Assembly: GCF_001013475.1 (NCBI RefSeq)
Contig: NZ_JZEF01000001.1
Location: 993,458-1,057,457 of the forward strand
Length of the DNA stretch: 64,000 nt
Direction of reading: 5' to 3'
Origin: Xanthomonas arboricola pv. juglandis
GTDB taxonomy: Bacteria > Pseudomonadota > Gammaproteobacteria > Xanthomonadales > Xanthomonadaceae
In this document: in pieces, positions 35,326 to 44,716 of the stretch
Layout: every line of letters starts with the position of its first letter
Numbering within the stretch: the first letter of the stretch is position 1
The notes under the pieces: generated by a model
The model's database searches: none
Told to the model about the DNA's origin: nothing
What the model saw: the letters and a program-made list of their open reading frames with translations, nothing else
Program-made: the position numbers and the translations under genes

Positions 35326-36060
35326 TCATCCATTCATCGCTTGTTGGGGAAACGAAGCCAGTTCCTGACAGCCACACCTGTTTCCCCGCGCGGTCCCACT
35401 TTTCCATTTTTCTTTGAATTCGGCGGGATAGTCGTTTGCCCTGCAGGCGATATTGCACCAGGGGTCGCAGACATAGATGTCCGCGTCCCAATCTGTCATG
35501 TCCGAAGGCAAGGTGCCTGCGCGCGGCACTGGGCCGACGATCGCGGCGGTGTGCGCTGTTCCATTGAAGAAAGCAAGGCGTGCGATCTGGTTGTGATCTT
35601 GCTGCAAATAGTGGACGGCCAGGGTAGCCAGCTCACCACAGTTGTGCGCGTTCCCCTCCATGGCCGCCGACACCACATCCTCTTCCAGGTTATCCACCTG
35701 CTGTCGCATCCGGGCGATCTCTGCAGTCGCATTGTGGATTCGAACGGCGTCCTCAAAGCCAGCGTTTCTCTTTTTGTTGCTCGACTTCAAGCGGGGCGCT
35801 TTGTAGTACTCGGCCCTGACGGACTGCATGACCTCGCTGACAGCCCTAAGGCTCGGCGAGAGGGAGCGCTGTCTTGAAGACGATCTGCTCGCACTCCTGC
35901 GATGGCTCGCGCTGCTCAGTCCTGCCAGCACGCCATCTTCGTGGTCGGGGCTGTTGACACGCTGTGGAGTGCTGCCCGCTGGCGGCTGCTGGGCCGGAGA
36001 ACTTTCGGTATATGTGAATCTTCCCGACTGGACACGATCGACGGAACCGCAAATACCCAT
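35326..36060 (-). CDS. Candidate type III effector with N-myristoylation motif and Cys-His-Asp triad
   Basis: A 244-residue protein with no Sec signal. It starts MGICGS: Gly2 and Ser6 fit the eukaryotic N-myristoylation rule and Cys4 could be palmitoylated. Residues 20-75 are Ser/Arg/Pro-rich and disordered-looking, as in effectors. The C-terminal half carries a plausible papain/transglutaminase-type triad C141 (NCGE), H170 (TAHTA) and D199 (CDPW). This order and the DPW motif recall the HopX/XopE effector group, but I cannot confirm the family. ATG 36060 is chosen because upstream ATGs lie in or before the promoter. The gene is AT-richer than its flanks and stands alone between proA and an unrelated gene. 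Confidence 0.72.
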   Translation of the reverse strand: MGICGSVDRVQSGRFTYTESSPAQQPPAGSTPQRVNSPDHEDGVLAGLSSASHRRSASRSSSRQRSLSPSLRAVSEVMQSVRAEYYKAPRLKSSNKKRNAGFEDAVRIHNATAEIARMRQQVDNLEEDVVSAAMEGNAHNCGELATLAVHYLQQDHNQIARLAFFNGTAHTAAIVGPVPRAGTLPSDMTDWDADIYVCDPWCNIACRANDYPAEFKEKWKSGTARGNRCGCQELASFPQQAMNG

Positions 36061-36091
36061 GGATGAGCACCTGATTGTTAAAGGCCGCTCC

Positions 36092-36153
36092 ATCATGTGC
36101 GGGAACATCCCTTTCGAAAAATGGAAGCGCGAAGCGATCGACTTGCGTGCGAA
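36092..36153 (-). promoter_or_regulatory. PIP box and -10 element of the candidate effector (HrpX site)
   Basis: On the minus strand: TTCGC-N15-TTCGC (36153-36129), 31 nt, then CATGAT (36097-36092), an exact fit to the HrpX promoter consensus. The predicted start near 36085 lies about 25 nt before ATG 36060. Confidence 0.88.
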
Positions 36154-36453
36154 TCGTGGATATCAGCATCGCCTCCAGCACGCGATGCGCGAGCAATGGA
36201 AAATAATTCGCTGCTGATCGTTGGGTGTGATCGCGCGCGACTTGGCGGCAGTGATGCGCTGGTCATTGTTCTCGCCAGGCCTTCGCGGCTGCCAGCTGAG
36301 CGATACATGGACTCCGTTGGTTCAGATGCCGGGGCCGCGCCTTGCGGTTGGCCCGCGTGTTCCCATCCCGCCAACCACGACCTTTGACACTCCCCCGGCA
36401 GGCCGCGTCCTGCCTACAGTCGAGGACTGCCCCCGCACGTTCCGGAGTCGTCG

Positions 36454-38367
36454 ATGCGCCGTTTTGCCGCCTGCCTGCTCGCCACCGCCATTGCCGCCGC
36501 CACCGGCGGCGCGCTGGCGCAAACCTCGCCGATGACGCCGGACATCACCGGCAAGCCGTTCGTGGCCAGCGATGCCGCCAACGACTACATCAAGCGCGAG
36601 GTGATGATCCCGATGCGCGACGGGGTCAAGCTGCATACGGTGATCGTGCTGCCCAAGGGCGCACGCAACGCACCGATGGTGCTGACGCGCACCCCGTACA
36701 ACGCCAGTGGGCGCACCGAGCGCATGGCCTCGCCGCATATGAAGGACCTGCTCGCACAGGGTGATGACGTGTTCGTGGAAGGCGGCTACATCCGCGTGAT
36801 CCAGGACGTGCGCGGCAAGTACGGCTCGGAAGGCGATTACGTGATGACCCGGCCGCTGCGCGGTGCGCTCAATCCCAGCGAGGTGGACCATGCCACCGAT
36901 GCCTGGGACACCATCGACTGGCTGGTGAAGAACGTGAAGGAGTCCAACGGCAGGGTCGGCATGATCGGCTCGTCCTACGAAGGTTTCACCGTGGTGATGG
37001 CGTTGACCAACCCGCATCCGGCGCTCAAGGTCGCAGTGCCGGAAAGCCCGATGATCGACGGCTGGATGGGCGACGACTGGTTCAACTATGGTGCGTTCCG
37101 CCAGGTCAACTTCGACTATTTCACCGGCCAGCTCACCCAGCGCGGCAAGGGCATCGGCATCGCGCGCCAGGGCCATGACGACTACAGCAACCTGCTGCGT
37201 GCCGGCTCGGCGGGGGATTTCGCCAAGGCCGCCGGCCTGGAGCAGCTGCCGTGGTGGCACAAGCTCACCGAACACGCCGCCTACGACACGTTCTGGCAGG
37301 AGCAGGCGCTGGACAAGGTGATGGCGCGCACCCCGCTCAAGGTGCCGACCATGTGGCTGCAGGGGCTGTGGGACCAGGAGGACATGTGGGGCGCGATTCA
37401 TAGCTACGCGGCGATGGAGCCGCGCGACAAGGGCAATACGCTCAACTACCTGGTGATGGGCCCGTGGCGGCACAGCCAGGTCAACTACGACGGCAGCGCG
37501 CTGGGCGCATTGAATTTCGACGGCGATACCGCGCGCCAGTTCCGTCACGACGTGCTGCGCCCGTTCTTCGACCAATACCTGGTCGATGGCGCGCCCAAGG
37601 CGAGCACGCCGCCGGTGTTCATCTACAACACCGGAGAGAATCACTGGGACCGTCTGCAGGCCTGGCCGCGCAGCTGCGCCAAGGGTTGTGCCGCGGCCAG
37701 CAAACCGCTGTACCTGCAGGCCGGCGGCAAGCTGTCGTTCCAGCGGCCGGCGGCGGGGCAGCCGGGCTTCGAGGAATACGTGGCCGACCCGGCCAAGCCG
37801 GTGCCGTTCGTGCCGCGCCCGGTGGACTTCGGCGATCGCAGCATGTGGACCACCTGGCTGGTGCAGGACCAGCGCTTCGTCGACGGCCGCCCGGATGTGC
37901 TGACCTTCGTCACCGAACCGCTGACCGAACCCCTGCAAATCGCCGGCGCACCGGAAGTGCATCTGCAGGCCTCCACCAGCGGCAGCGACAGCGACTGGGT
38001 GGTGAAACTGATCGACGTGTATCCCGACGAGATGGCGTCCAGTCCCAAGATGGGCGGCTACCAGCTGCCGGTGTCGCTGGCGATCTTCCGCGGCCGCTAT
38101 CGCGAGAGTTTCAGCACGCCCAAGCCGCTGGCGTCCAATCAGCCGCTGGCGCTCCAGTTCGGCCTGCCGACCGCCAACCACACCTTCCAGCCGGGCCACC
38201 GGGTGATGGTGCAGGTGCAGTCCAGCCTGTTTCCGCTGTACGACCGCAACCCGCAGACCTACGTGGACAACATCTTCTTCGCCAAGCCCGGCGATTATCG
38301 AAAGGCCACCCAGCGCATCTATGTGAGCCCCGAGCAGCCCAGCTACATCAGTCTGCCGGTACGTTGA
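36454..38367 (+). CDS. Alpha-amino acid ester hydrolase, CocE/NonD family
   Basis: A 637-residue exported serine hydrolase with a signal peptide (ATAIAAATGGALAQ). It belongs to the CocE/X-Pro dipeptidyl-peptidase class and looks nearly the same as the structurally known X. citri alpha-amino acid ester hydrolase, which hydrolyses and synthesises esters/amides of alpha-amino acids, including beta-lactam antibiotics. The nucleophile is S174 in GSSYEG; the acid (near LWDQED) and histidine (in GPWRHSQV) follow in order, and the C-terminal jelly-roll domain (from about residue 430) is complete. The natural substrate is unknown. Conserved catalytic residues suggest an active periplasmic enzyme. Confidence 0.93.
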   Translation: MRRFAACLLATAIAAATGGALAQTSPMTPDITGKPFVASDAANDYIKREVMIPMRDGVKLHTVIVLPKGARNAPMVLTRTPYNASGRTERMASPHMKDLLAQGDDVFVEGGYIRVIQDVRGKYGSEGDYVMTRPLRGALNPSEVDHATDAWDTIDWLVKNVKESNGRVGMIGSSYEGFTVVMALTNPHPALKVAVPESPMIDGWMGDDWFNYGAFRQVNFDYFTGQLTQRGKGIGIARQGHDDYSNLLRAGSAGDFAKAAGLEQLPWWHKLTEHAAYDTFWQEQALDKVMARTPLKVPTMWLQGLWDQEDMWGAIHSYAAMEPRDKGNTLNYLVMGPWRHSQVNYDGSALGALNFDGDTARQFRHDVLRPFFDQYLVDGAPKASTPPVFIYNTGENHWDRLQAWPRSCAKGCAAASKPLYLQAGGKLSFQRPAAGQPGFEEYVADPAKPVPFVPRPVDFGDRSMWTTWLVQDQRFVDGRPDVLTFVTEPLTEPLQIAGAPEVHLQASTSGSDSDWVVKLIDVYPDEMASSPKMGGYQLPVSLAIFRGRYRESFSTPKPLASNQPLALQFGLPTANHTFQPGHRVMVQVQSSLFPLYDRNPQTYVDNIFFAKPGDYRKATQRIYVSPEQPSYISLPVR

Positions 38368-39613
38368 CCGCGCGGGCGCCGCGTGGCGGCGGCGCCCAGA
38401 CGTCTTCCAGCAACTGCGGGCGGCAGGCCACCCAGGCTGCCGCCAGTTGCAGCAGGATGCAGATCACCAGGAAGGCGAATGGCGAGGTCCAGCCGCCGTG
38501 GTGGGCGTGCAGCCAGCCGAACAGGAACGGTCCCAGGCAGCTCATCGCATAGCCCATGCCCTGCGAAAACCCGGACAGGGCGGCCGAGCCGGCCGCGGTG
38601 CGGCTACGCTGGTTGACCAGCACCAATGCCAGCGGAAACGTGCTCGGCCCCAGGCCGAGCAGGGTCACCCACAGGATCGGCGCGGCCAATGGCGCCCACC
38701 ACAGCCCGGCGAACGCGACCAGATGGCAGGCCGCGCACAGCAGCACGATCGGAAACGGGTTGCGCATGCGCACTGCCAGCGCCGGCATGGTCAAGGCACC
38801 GACCATGCCCAGTGCGGCGAACAACGCCACCATGGTGCCGCCGAACGCGGGCGAGGCGCCGGCTTCGCGCAGCAGGGTCGGCAACCAGGTGAACATCGAA
38901 TAGGTGACCAGCGAGGTCATGCCGAAGGTCATCGCCATGCTCCAGCCCAGGGCGGTGCGTGCCACGCGGCCCTCGGCTTCGGGCGTGGGCGTGACCGGTG
39001 CCGGTCCGGTCGCGCGGAGACGGCGGTGGTTGGTGTGCACCATGGCCCAGGCCACCAGTGCCAGCAGCGCCGGCAACACCCACACCACCATCGAGCTGCG
39101 CCAGCCCAGCGCATCGGCCACCGGTACCGCCAGCAGTGCCGGCAGCAGGGTGCCGACCTGCAGCACGGTGATGTAGAGCGTGCTGACGCCGCCGACGCGA
39201 TCGCCGAAATAGCGCTTCACCAGCGGCGGCAGCACCACGTTGCCCATGCCCATGCCGGCCAGCGCCACCAGCGATCCGATGAACAGTCCGGTGGTCTGGG
39301 GCAACAGCGGGCGCAACACCAGGCCGAGGGTGGCCAATGCCATCGACAGCAGTGCCGTGCGCAGCAGGCCGAAGCGGCGCAGCAACGCCGGCGTGGCAAC
39401 CCCGGTCAATGCGAATGCCGCGGTCGGCAACATGCCGAGCGCGCCCATGGTGGGCGCGCCGAATGCGTACTCGTCGGCAATGCGTTCCAGCAGCGGCGTC
39501 AACGAGGTCACCGCGGTGCGCAGATTGAAGGCGGACAACAAAATGGCAGCCAGCACCAGGCCGCGACCACGCAACCGGGCGGACGGGGAGGCAGCGGCAA
39601 TGACAACAGACAT
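38348..39613 (-). CDS. MFS transporter, CynX/NimT family
   Basis: A 421-residue membrane protein with about 12 hydrophobic segments. The N-terminus (LVLAAILLSAFNLRTAVTSL) and GPSTFPLALVLVNQRSRT segment are typical of the cyanate/nitroimidazole transporter-like CynX/NimT branch. The real substrate is unknown. ATG 39613 gives the family N-terminus; the extra frame upstream runs into the tRNA terminator. Its 3' end overlaps the end of the convergent ester hydrolase gene by 20 bases. Confidence 0.87.
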   Translation of the reverse strand: MSVVIAAASPSARLRGRGLVLAAILLSAFNLRTAVTSLTPLLERIADEYAFGAPTMGALGMLPTAAFALTGVATPALLRRFGLLRTALLSMALATLGLVLRPLLPQTTGLFIGSLVALAGMGMGNVVLPPLVKRYFGDRVGGVSTLYITVLQVGTLLPALLAVPVADALGWRSSMVVWVLPALLALVAWAMVHTNHRRLRATGPAPVTPTPEAEGRVARTALGWSMAMTFGMTSLVTYSMFTWLPTLLREAGASPAFGGTMVALFAALGMVGALTMPALAVRMRNPFPIVLLCAACHLVAFAGLWWAPLAAPILWVTLLGLGPSTFPLALVLVNQRSRTAAGSAALSGFSQGMGYAMSCLGPFLFGWLHAHHGGWTSPFAFLVICILLQLAAAWVACRPQLLEDVWAPPPRGARAVNVPAD

Positions 39614-39655
39614 GACAGACCATCCGCACTGCGCACCTGCATGCGCCAGCGCCTG

Positions 39656-39692
39656 AAAACACAAAACCGGCACGAGGCCGGTTTTGTGTTTT
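39656..39692 (-). terminator. Terminator after tRNA-Pro
   Basis: A 16-bp perfect stem: AAAACACAAAACCGGC (39656-39671) with GCCGGTTTTGTGTTTT (39677-39692). It is five bases downstream of the tRNA 3' end and U-rich in either direction. Confidence 0.85.
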
Positions 39693-39697
39693 GAAAC

Positions 39698-39774
<77 letters not shown>

Positions 39775-39835
39775 AAGGAGCCGCGTATGTTACATAGGGA
39801 ATGCCAGATCGGCAAGCATCTATCGAAAATATTTT

Positions 39836-39946
39836 TTACCGATGCGGCTGGCCACGCTCGGGCTCGCGTGCTTCGAACCACATGCCGTTGAGCACCGCAG
39901 CCAGTGCGGCCAGACCGGTGCCGAGGATCCAGGCGAAATACCACAT
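39836..39946 (-). CDS. cydX: Cytochrome bd oxidase small subunit CydX
   Basis: A 36-residue single-span membrane peptide with the CydX signature MWYFAWILGTGLA and a charged C-terminus. It stabilises the CydAB haem site. The start at 39946 is seven bases from AAGGAG; the ATG two codons earlier (39952) is too close to it. It follows cydB on the same strand, the normal cydABX order. Confidence 0.93.
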   Translation of the reverse strand: MWYFAWILGTGLAALAAVLNGMWFEAREPERGQPHR

Positions 39947-40032
39947 TGTCATTCTCCTTGAGTCGTTGAAATACGTGAGACGTTGAAGGCCCGCCGCGGG
40001 CGCCATGCGCGCAGCAGCGCAGCGGGGCTTGC

Positions 40033-41184
40033 TCAGTAGGCGTTTGGATTGGCCGACAGTTCGTCGGCGGTGACCTTGCCCTTGAGCACGCGATAGACCC
40101 AGCTCGTATAGACCAGCACGATCGGCATGAACAGCGTGGTCGCCAGCAGCATGATCCACAGCGTCAGGCGGCTGCTGGAGGCATCCCACAGCGTCAGGCT
40201 TGCGCTCGGTGCGGTGGACGAGGGCAGCAGGAACGGGAACAACGCAAAGCCGACGGTGAAGACGATGCCGACGATGGCGCAACCCGACGCGATGAATGCC
40301 AGGCCGCCGCGACGTACGCGCAAGAGCAGCGCACTCATCGCAAGCCCGATCAGGCCGACCAGCGGTGCGATCAAGGTGGCCGGCATGCTGCTGTAGTTGT
40401 GCAGCCAGCCGCCGGCCGCGGTGAGTGCGGCGGTCTTGGCCAGTGGATTGGTCGGCGCATCGGTGGCCAGCACCGAGGTCACTGCATACCCCGGCAGACC
40501 CAGCGCCACCCACGCACCGGCGGCCGCAAACAACGCCACCGCGCCGAGCGCGGCGATGCTGCCGAAACGCGCGGCGCGCGCGGCCACCGGTCCGTCGGTC
40601 TTGAGCACCAGCATCGCTGCGCCGTGCGCCATCAGCATGGCCACGCTGAGCAGGCCGGCGAGCAGCGCGAACGGTGTCAGCAGTCCGAACAGGTTGCCGG
40701 TGTAGAAGATGCGCATGCTGTCGTCGAAGTGGAACGGCACACCGAGCAGCACGTTGCCGACCGCCACGCCCATGATCAGCGCCGGAATGCAGCCGCCGAC
40801 GAACAACGCCCAGTCCCAGTTGTTGCGCCAGCGCTGGTCGACCAGCTTGCCGCGGAACTTGAAGCCGACCGGGCGCAGGATCAGTGCGAACAGAATCAGG
40901 AACATCGCCAGGTAGAAGCCGGAAAAACTCACCGCATACAGCGGCGGGAATGCGGCGAAGATCGCGCCGCCGCCCAGGATCAGCCACACCTGGTTGCCTT
41001 CCCAGACCGGGCCGATGGTGTTGATCACCAGCCGCCGTTCGGCATCGTTGCGGGCAACCAGCGGCAGCAAGGTGCTGACGCCCAGGTCGAAGCCGCCCAT
41101 CACCGCGTAACCGGACAGCAATACGCCAAGCAACAGCCACCAGATCACGCGCAGTGTGGTGTAGTCGAGCAAGATGAAATCCAT
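40033..41184 (-). CDS. cydB: Cytochrome bd ubiquinol oxidase subunit II
   Basis: A 383-residue integral membrane subunit with about eight to nine membrane segments. The N-terminal [21 protein letters not shown] and [12 protein letters not shown] blocks are typical of CydB. It pairs with CydA in the high-affinity, proton-pump-free terminal oxidase. It lies 15 nt after cydA and 86 nt before cydX. Confidence 0.96.
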   Translation of the reverse strand: MDFILLDYTTLRVIWWLLLGVLLSGYAVMGGFDLGVSTLLPLVARNDAERRLVINTIGPVWEGNQVWLILGGGAIFAAFPPLYAVSFSGFYLAMFLILFALILRPVGFKFRGKLVDQRWRNNWDWALFVGGCIPALIMGVAVGNVLLGVPFHFDDSMRIFYTGNLFGLLTPFALLAGLLSVAMLMAHGAAMLVLKTDGPVAARAARFGSIAALGAVALFAAAGAWVALGLPGYAVTSVLATDAPTNPLAKTAALTAAGGWLHNYSSMPATLIAPLVGLIGLAMSALLLRVRRGGLAFIASGCAIVGIVFTVGFALFPFLLPSSTAPSASLTLWDASSSRLTLWIMLLATTLFMPIVLVYTSWVYRVLKGKVTADELSANPNAY

Positions 41185-41199
41185 GGTGTCTCTCCTGGC

Positions 41200-42822
41200 T
41201 TACGGTGCGCCGCCGGCCAGCGCGCCGGTGCTCAGTGGGGCGTTGGGTGAGGACGCGTGGGGCGAGTCGTTGTGCGGTGCCGGGGTGCGGTGCGTCGGCT
41301 GGAACAGCGCATCCGGGCCCTTGCGGATCGTCTTCAGCGACAGCTTGATCGCGATCACCAGCAGCGTGGTGTACAGCGCGGTGAAGCCGACCAGGGTCAA
41401 CACGATCTCGTACAGGTCCAGTCCCGATGCGGCATAGAAGGTCGGCAGGACGCCTTCCACCGCCCACGGCTGGCGGCCGTATTCGGCCACGAACCAGCCG
41501 CACTCGATCGCGATCCACGGCAGCGGCAAGGTCCATAGTGCCACCGTCAGGAACCAGCGTTTGTCCTGGAAGTTGTGCTTGCAGGCGAACCAGAACGCGA
41601 TGGCGAAGAACGCAATCAGGTAGATGCCGATGGCGGCCATGATGCGGAAGGTCCAGAACAGCGGCAGCACCCGCGGCACGGTGTCCATCGCGGCCTGGGC
41701 GATCTGCTGCGGCGTGGCATTGCCGATATCGTCGCGATAGCGCTTGAGCAGCAGGCCGTGGCCCAGATCCTGCCAATGCGCATCGAAGACCTTGCGCGCT
41801 TCGGCATCGTCCTTGTTGGCGCGGATGCGTTGCAGCGCGCCGTAGGCGATCTGGCCGCCGCGGATGCGATGCTCGGCACGGCCGACCAGTTCCAGGATGC
41901 CGGGGATCGGCTGGTCCAGCGAACGTGTGGCGATCAAGCCCATCAGGTACGGGATCTTGACCGCGTAGTCGTTGCGATGGGTCTGCTGGTTGGGAATGCC
42001 GAATGCGGTGAAGTCGGCCGGCGCGGCTTCGGTTTCCCACATCGCCTCGATCGCCGCCAGTTTCATTTTCTGATGCTCGTTGGCGGCATAGCCGCTCTCA
42101 TCGCCGAGCACCACCACCGACAGCGAGGACAACAGGCCGAACGCGGCAGCCACCGCGAACGAGCGCCGCGCCATGTCCACATGCTTGCCGCGCAGCAGAT
42201 AGAGCGCGCTGATCGCCATCACGAACACCGCACCGAGCACGTAGCCGGCGCTGACGGTATGCACGAACTTGGCCTGCGCCACCGGGTTGAACAGCACCGC
42301 CATGAAATCGACCACTTCCATGCGCATGGTGTCCGGGTTGAACACCGCGCCGGTCGGATTCTGCATCCAGCCGTTGGCGATCAGGATCCACAGTGCCGAG
42401 AAGTTGCTGCCCAGCGCCACCAGCCAGGTGGTGGCCAGATGCTGCACCTTGCTCAGCCGGTTCCAGCCGAGGAAGAACAGGCCCAGGAAGGTCGCTTCCA
42501 GAAAGAACGCCATCAGCCCTTCGATCGCCAGCGGCGCACCGAAGATGTCGCCGACGTAATGGCTGTAGTAGGACCAGTTCATGCCGAACTCGAACTCCAT
42601 CACGATGCCGGTGCCCACACCCATGGCGAAGTTGATGCCGAACAGCACGCCCCAGAACATGGTCATGCGCCGCCAGATGTCCTTGCCGGTCATCACATAG
42701 ACGCTCTCCATGATGCCGAGCAGGAACGACAGGCCCATGGTCAGCGGCGGAAAGATGAAGTGGTACATCGCGGTGACTGCGAACTGCAGCCGCGACAGTT
42801 CAACAACTGTCGAGTCGATCAT
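41200..42822 (-). CDS. cydA: Cytochrome bd ubiquinol oxidase subunit I
   Basis: The 540-residue haem-bearing subunit. It starts MIDSTVVELSRLQFAVTAMYH, with the haem b595 ligand-type His at position 21; GWFVAEYGRQPWAVEG is the quinol-site block. The long region between (about residues 255-380, with GRAEHRIRGGQIAYGAL) indicates a long Q-loop as in E. coli CydA. ATG 42822 is the family start; the longer open frame is upstream of the predicted promoter. The C-terminal 30 residues (TPAPHNDSPHASSP) are Pro/Ser/His-rich and not conserved. A perfect FNR-type box lies 70 bp upstream. Confidence 0.96.
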   Translation of the reverse strand: MIDSTVVELSRLQFAVTAMYHFIFPPLTMGLSFLLGIMESVYVMTGKDIWRRMTMFWGVLFGINFAMGVGTGIVMEFEFGMNWSYYSHYVGDIFGAPLAIEGLMAFFLEATFLGLFFLGWNRLSKVQHLATTWLVALGSNFSALWILIANGWMQNPTGAVFNPDTMRMEVVDFMAVLFNPVAQAKFVHTVSAGYVLGAVFVMAISALYLLRGKHVDMARRSFAVAAAFGLLSSLSVVVLGDESGYAANEHQKMKLAAIEAMWETEAAPADFTAFGIPNQQTHRNDYAVKIPYLMGLIATRSLDQPIPGILELVGRAEHRIRGGQIAYGALQRIRANKDDAEARKVFDAHWQDLGHGLLLKRYRDDIGNATPQQIAQAAMDTVPRVLPLFWTFRIMAAIGIYLIAFFAIAFWFACKHNFQDKRWFLTVALWTLPLPWIAIECGWFVAEYGRQPWAVEGVLPTFYAASGLDLYEIVLTLVGFTALYTTLLVIAIKLSLKTIRKGPDALFQPTHRTPAPHNDSPHASSPNAPLSTGALAGGAP

Positions 42823-42892
42823 GGCGGATGGGCCTGGTTGGGTGTCGATGAAGGAATGCAGCCGATCATCTGCGCATGCCGCGACCCGCGCG

Positions 42893-42906
42893 TTGATCCA
42901 GATCAA
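42893..42906. promoter_or_regulatory. FNR/ANR-type box between cydA and cydD
   Basis: TTGATCCAGATCAA is a perfect match to the FNR consensus TTGAT-N4-ATCAA. With a class II position (-41.5) it would drive cydA from a start near 42858, and GATGAT (42870-42865, minus strand) sits where a -10 is expected. Confidence 0.75.
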
Positions 42907-43000
42907 TGCCGAGGGGGGCGGGTGCGGCACAATGCGCAGCCCGTAGCGGGAAGTGGCGACTTACAATCGCTTGCAACACGATGTCTTCCTTGAGAGCGAT

Positions 43001-44716
43001 GTGAGCCAGCCCAGCGTGCGAGCCAGCGAAACGCCAGCCCAGCGCCGTCAACGCGGCCAATGGCTGGATGCCCTGGCGACCCCGGCCACGCGTGCGCGGC
43101 GCCTGGCCGGCGTGGCGGTGGCGGCGGCCGGCGTGCTGCTGCTGGCGCAGGCGGCGGCGATCGCGTGGTTGCTGCAGGCGGTGCTGGTGCAGCATCTGGC
43201 GCTGGCGCAATTGCGCGACGTGGGGGCGGGGCTGGTAGCTGCGCTGGTAGGGCGCGCGGTGCTCAACGCCTGGGCGCAGTCGCTGACCGGCGAGGTGGCC
43301 GATGTGGCCAAGCGCGAACTGCGTGCCCGCATCGCGCGCCGTCTGGTGCAGCACGGGCCGGTATGGCTGCGCCGGCAACGCAGCGGCGAACTGGGCGAAT
43401 TGAGCCTGGCGCACACCGATGCGCTGGAGGGCTACTTCGTCGGCTACCAGCTCGCACGCACCGAAATGACGCTGGTGCCGCCGTTGATCCTGATCGCGGT
43501 GTTTTCGGTCGACTGGGTGGTGGGCCTGGTGTTGCTGCTGACCGCACCGCTGATTCCGTTCTTCATGATGCTGGTGGGCTGGGGTGCCGAAGCCGCCGGG
43601 CGCGACCAGCTGAGCGAACTGGCACGCATGGGCGGGCACTTTGCCGATCGCCTCAAGGGCCTGGGCCTGCTGCGCGTGTATGGCCGCGGCGAAGCCGAGT
43701 TGAGCGGCATTGCCGCCGCAGCCGAAGGCGTGCGCGAACGCTCGCTCAAGGTACTGCGCATCGCCTTCCTGTCGTCCACGGTGCTGGAATTCTTCGCCTC
43801 GGTGAGCGTAGCGATCGTGGCGCTGTATTTCGGCCTGACCTATCTGGGCATGCTGGACCTGCACGGCTTGCCGACCCTGGGCGTGGGCATGTTCTGCCTG
43901 CTGCTGGCGCCGGAATTCTTTGCGCCGTTGCGGCGGCTGGCCGCGCACTACCACGACCGTGCCAATGCCCTGGCGGCGGTGGCCGAAGCCGAGCGCCTGC
44001 TGGAAGGATTCGAGCCGCCATCGGCAACGCTACCGGTGACCGCGCCCCTCTTGCGCGCACTGGAACCGGCCCAGGCGCACGGCCCGCTGCTGCAGGCGCG
44101 CGCTCTTGCGCTACGGCCGCCGGGCGCGCCACACACGGTGGTCGCGGATTTTTCGCTGACCCTGCAGCCCGGGCAGCGCGTGGCGGTGATCGGTGCCAGC
44201 GGCAGCGGCAAGAGCACCTTGCTGGAGGGCCTGGCCGGCTGGCTTGCGCCGGAGGCCGGCAGCGTGCTGCTGCGTCCGGGGGCCCGCATCGGCTATGCCA
44301 CGCAGCGGCCGTATCTGTTTCACGGCAGCATCGCCGACAACCTGCGCCTGGCCGATCCGCAGGCCGGCGCCGCGCGACTGCATGCGGTGGCCGACGCCGC
44401 ACAGGTGATGCGCTTCGCTGCGCAGCTGCCTGCGGGCCTGGACACGCAGATCGGCGAACGCGGCTTCGGGCTGTCCGGTGGTGAAGCGCGGCGGGTGGCC
44501 CTGGCGCGGCTGTTGCTGCGCGAGCCGGACCTGTTGCTGCTGGACGAACCCACCGCCTTTCTCGATCCGGACACCGAAGCGGCGTTGCTGCGCACCTTGG
44601 GTGGGTTCGCACGCGGCCGCGCGGTGGTGCTGGCCACGCACAGCGCTGCGGTGATGCGATGGGCCGATACGGTGATCGATCTGCGCGGCGCCACCGTCGT
44701 AACGGAGCTGCCATGA
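43001..44716 (+). CDS. cydD: Cysteine/glutathione exporter subunit CydD (ABC)
   Basis: A 571-residue ABC exporter half-transporter: an N-terminal six-helix membrane domain and a C-terminal ATPase (Walker A GASGSGKST, signature LSGGEARRV, Walker B LLLLDEPT). With CydC it exports cysteine/glutathione to the periplasm, needed for cytochrome bd and c assembly. The GTG at 43001, after GAGAG, is preferred to the GTG at 42953 because a likely -10 (TACAAT, 42962-42967) lies between them. Divergent from cydABX. Confidence 0.92.
   Translation: MSQPSVRASETPAQRRQRGQWLDALATPATRARRLAGVAVAAAGVLLLAQAAAIAWLLQAVLVQHLALAQLRDVGAGLVAALVGRAVLNAWAQSLTGEVADVAKRELRARIARRLVQHGPVWLRRQRSGELGELSLAHTDALEGYFVGYQLARTEMTLVPPLILIAVFSVDWVVGLVLLLTAPLIPFFMMLVGWGAEAAGRDQLSELARMGGHFADRLKGLGLLRVYGRGEAELSGIAAAAEGVRERSLKVLRIAFLSSTVLEFFASVSVAIVALYFGLTYLGMLDLHGLPTLGVGMFCLLLAPEFFAPLRRLAAHYHDRANALAAVAEAERLLEGFEPPSATLPVTAPLLRALEPAQAHGPLLQARALALRPPGAPHTVVADFSLTLQPGQRVAVIGASGSGKSTLLEGLAGWLAPEAGSVLLRPGARIGYATQRPYLFHGSIADNLRLADPQAGAARLHAVADAAQVMRFAAQLPAGLDTQIGERGFGLSGGEARRVALARLLLREPDLLLLDEPTAFLDPDTEAALLRTLGGFARGRAVVLATHSAAVMRWADTVIDLRGATVVTELP

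Noticed and set aside
35227-35877. Plus-strand open frame of 216 codons antisense to the effector candidate
   Set aside because: No ribosome binding site or family resemblance. The minus strand has the promoter, myristoylation start and catalytic-type residues.
37464-38552. Long plus-strand frame inside and beyond the ester hydrolase gene
   Set aside because: Shadow frame in GC-rich DNA with Arg/Ala/Gly-rich composition.
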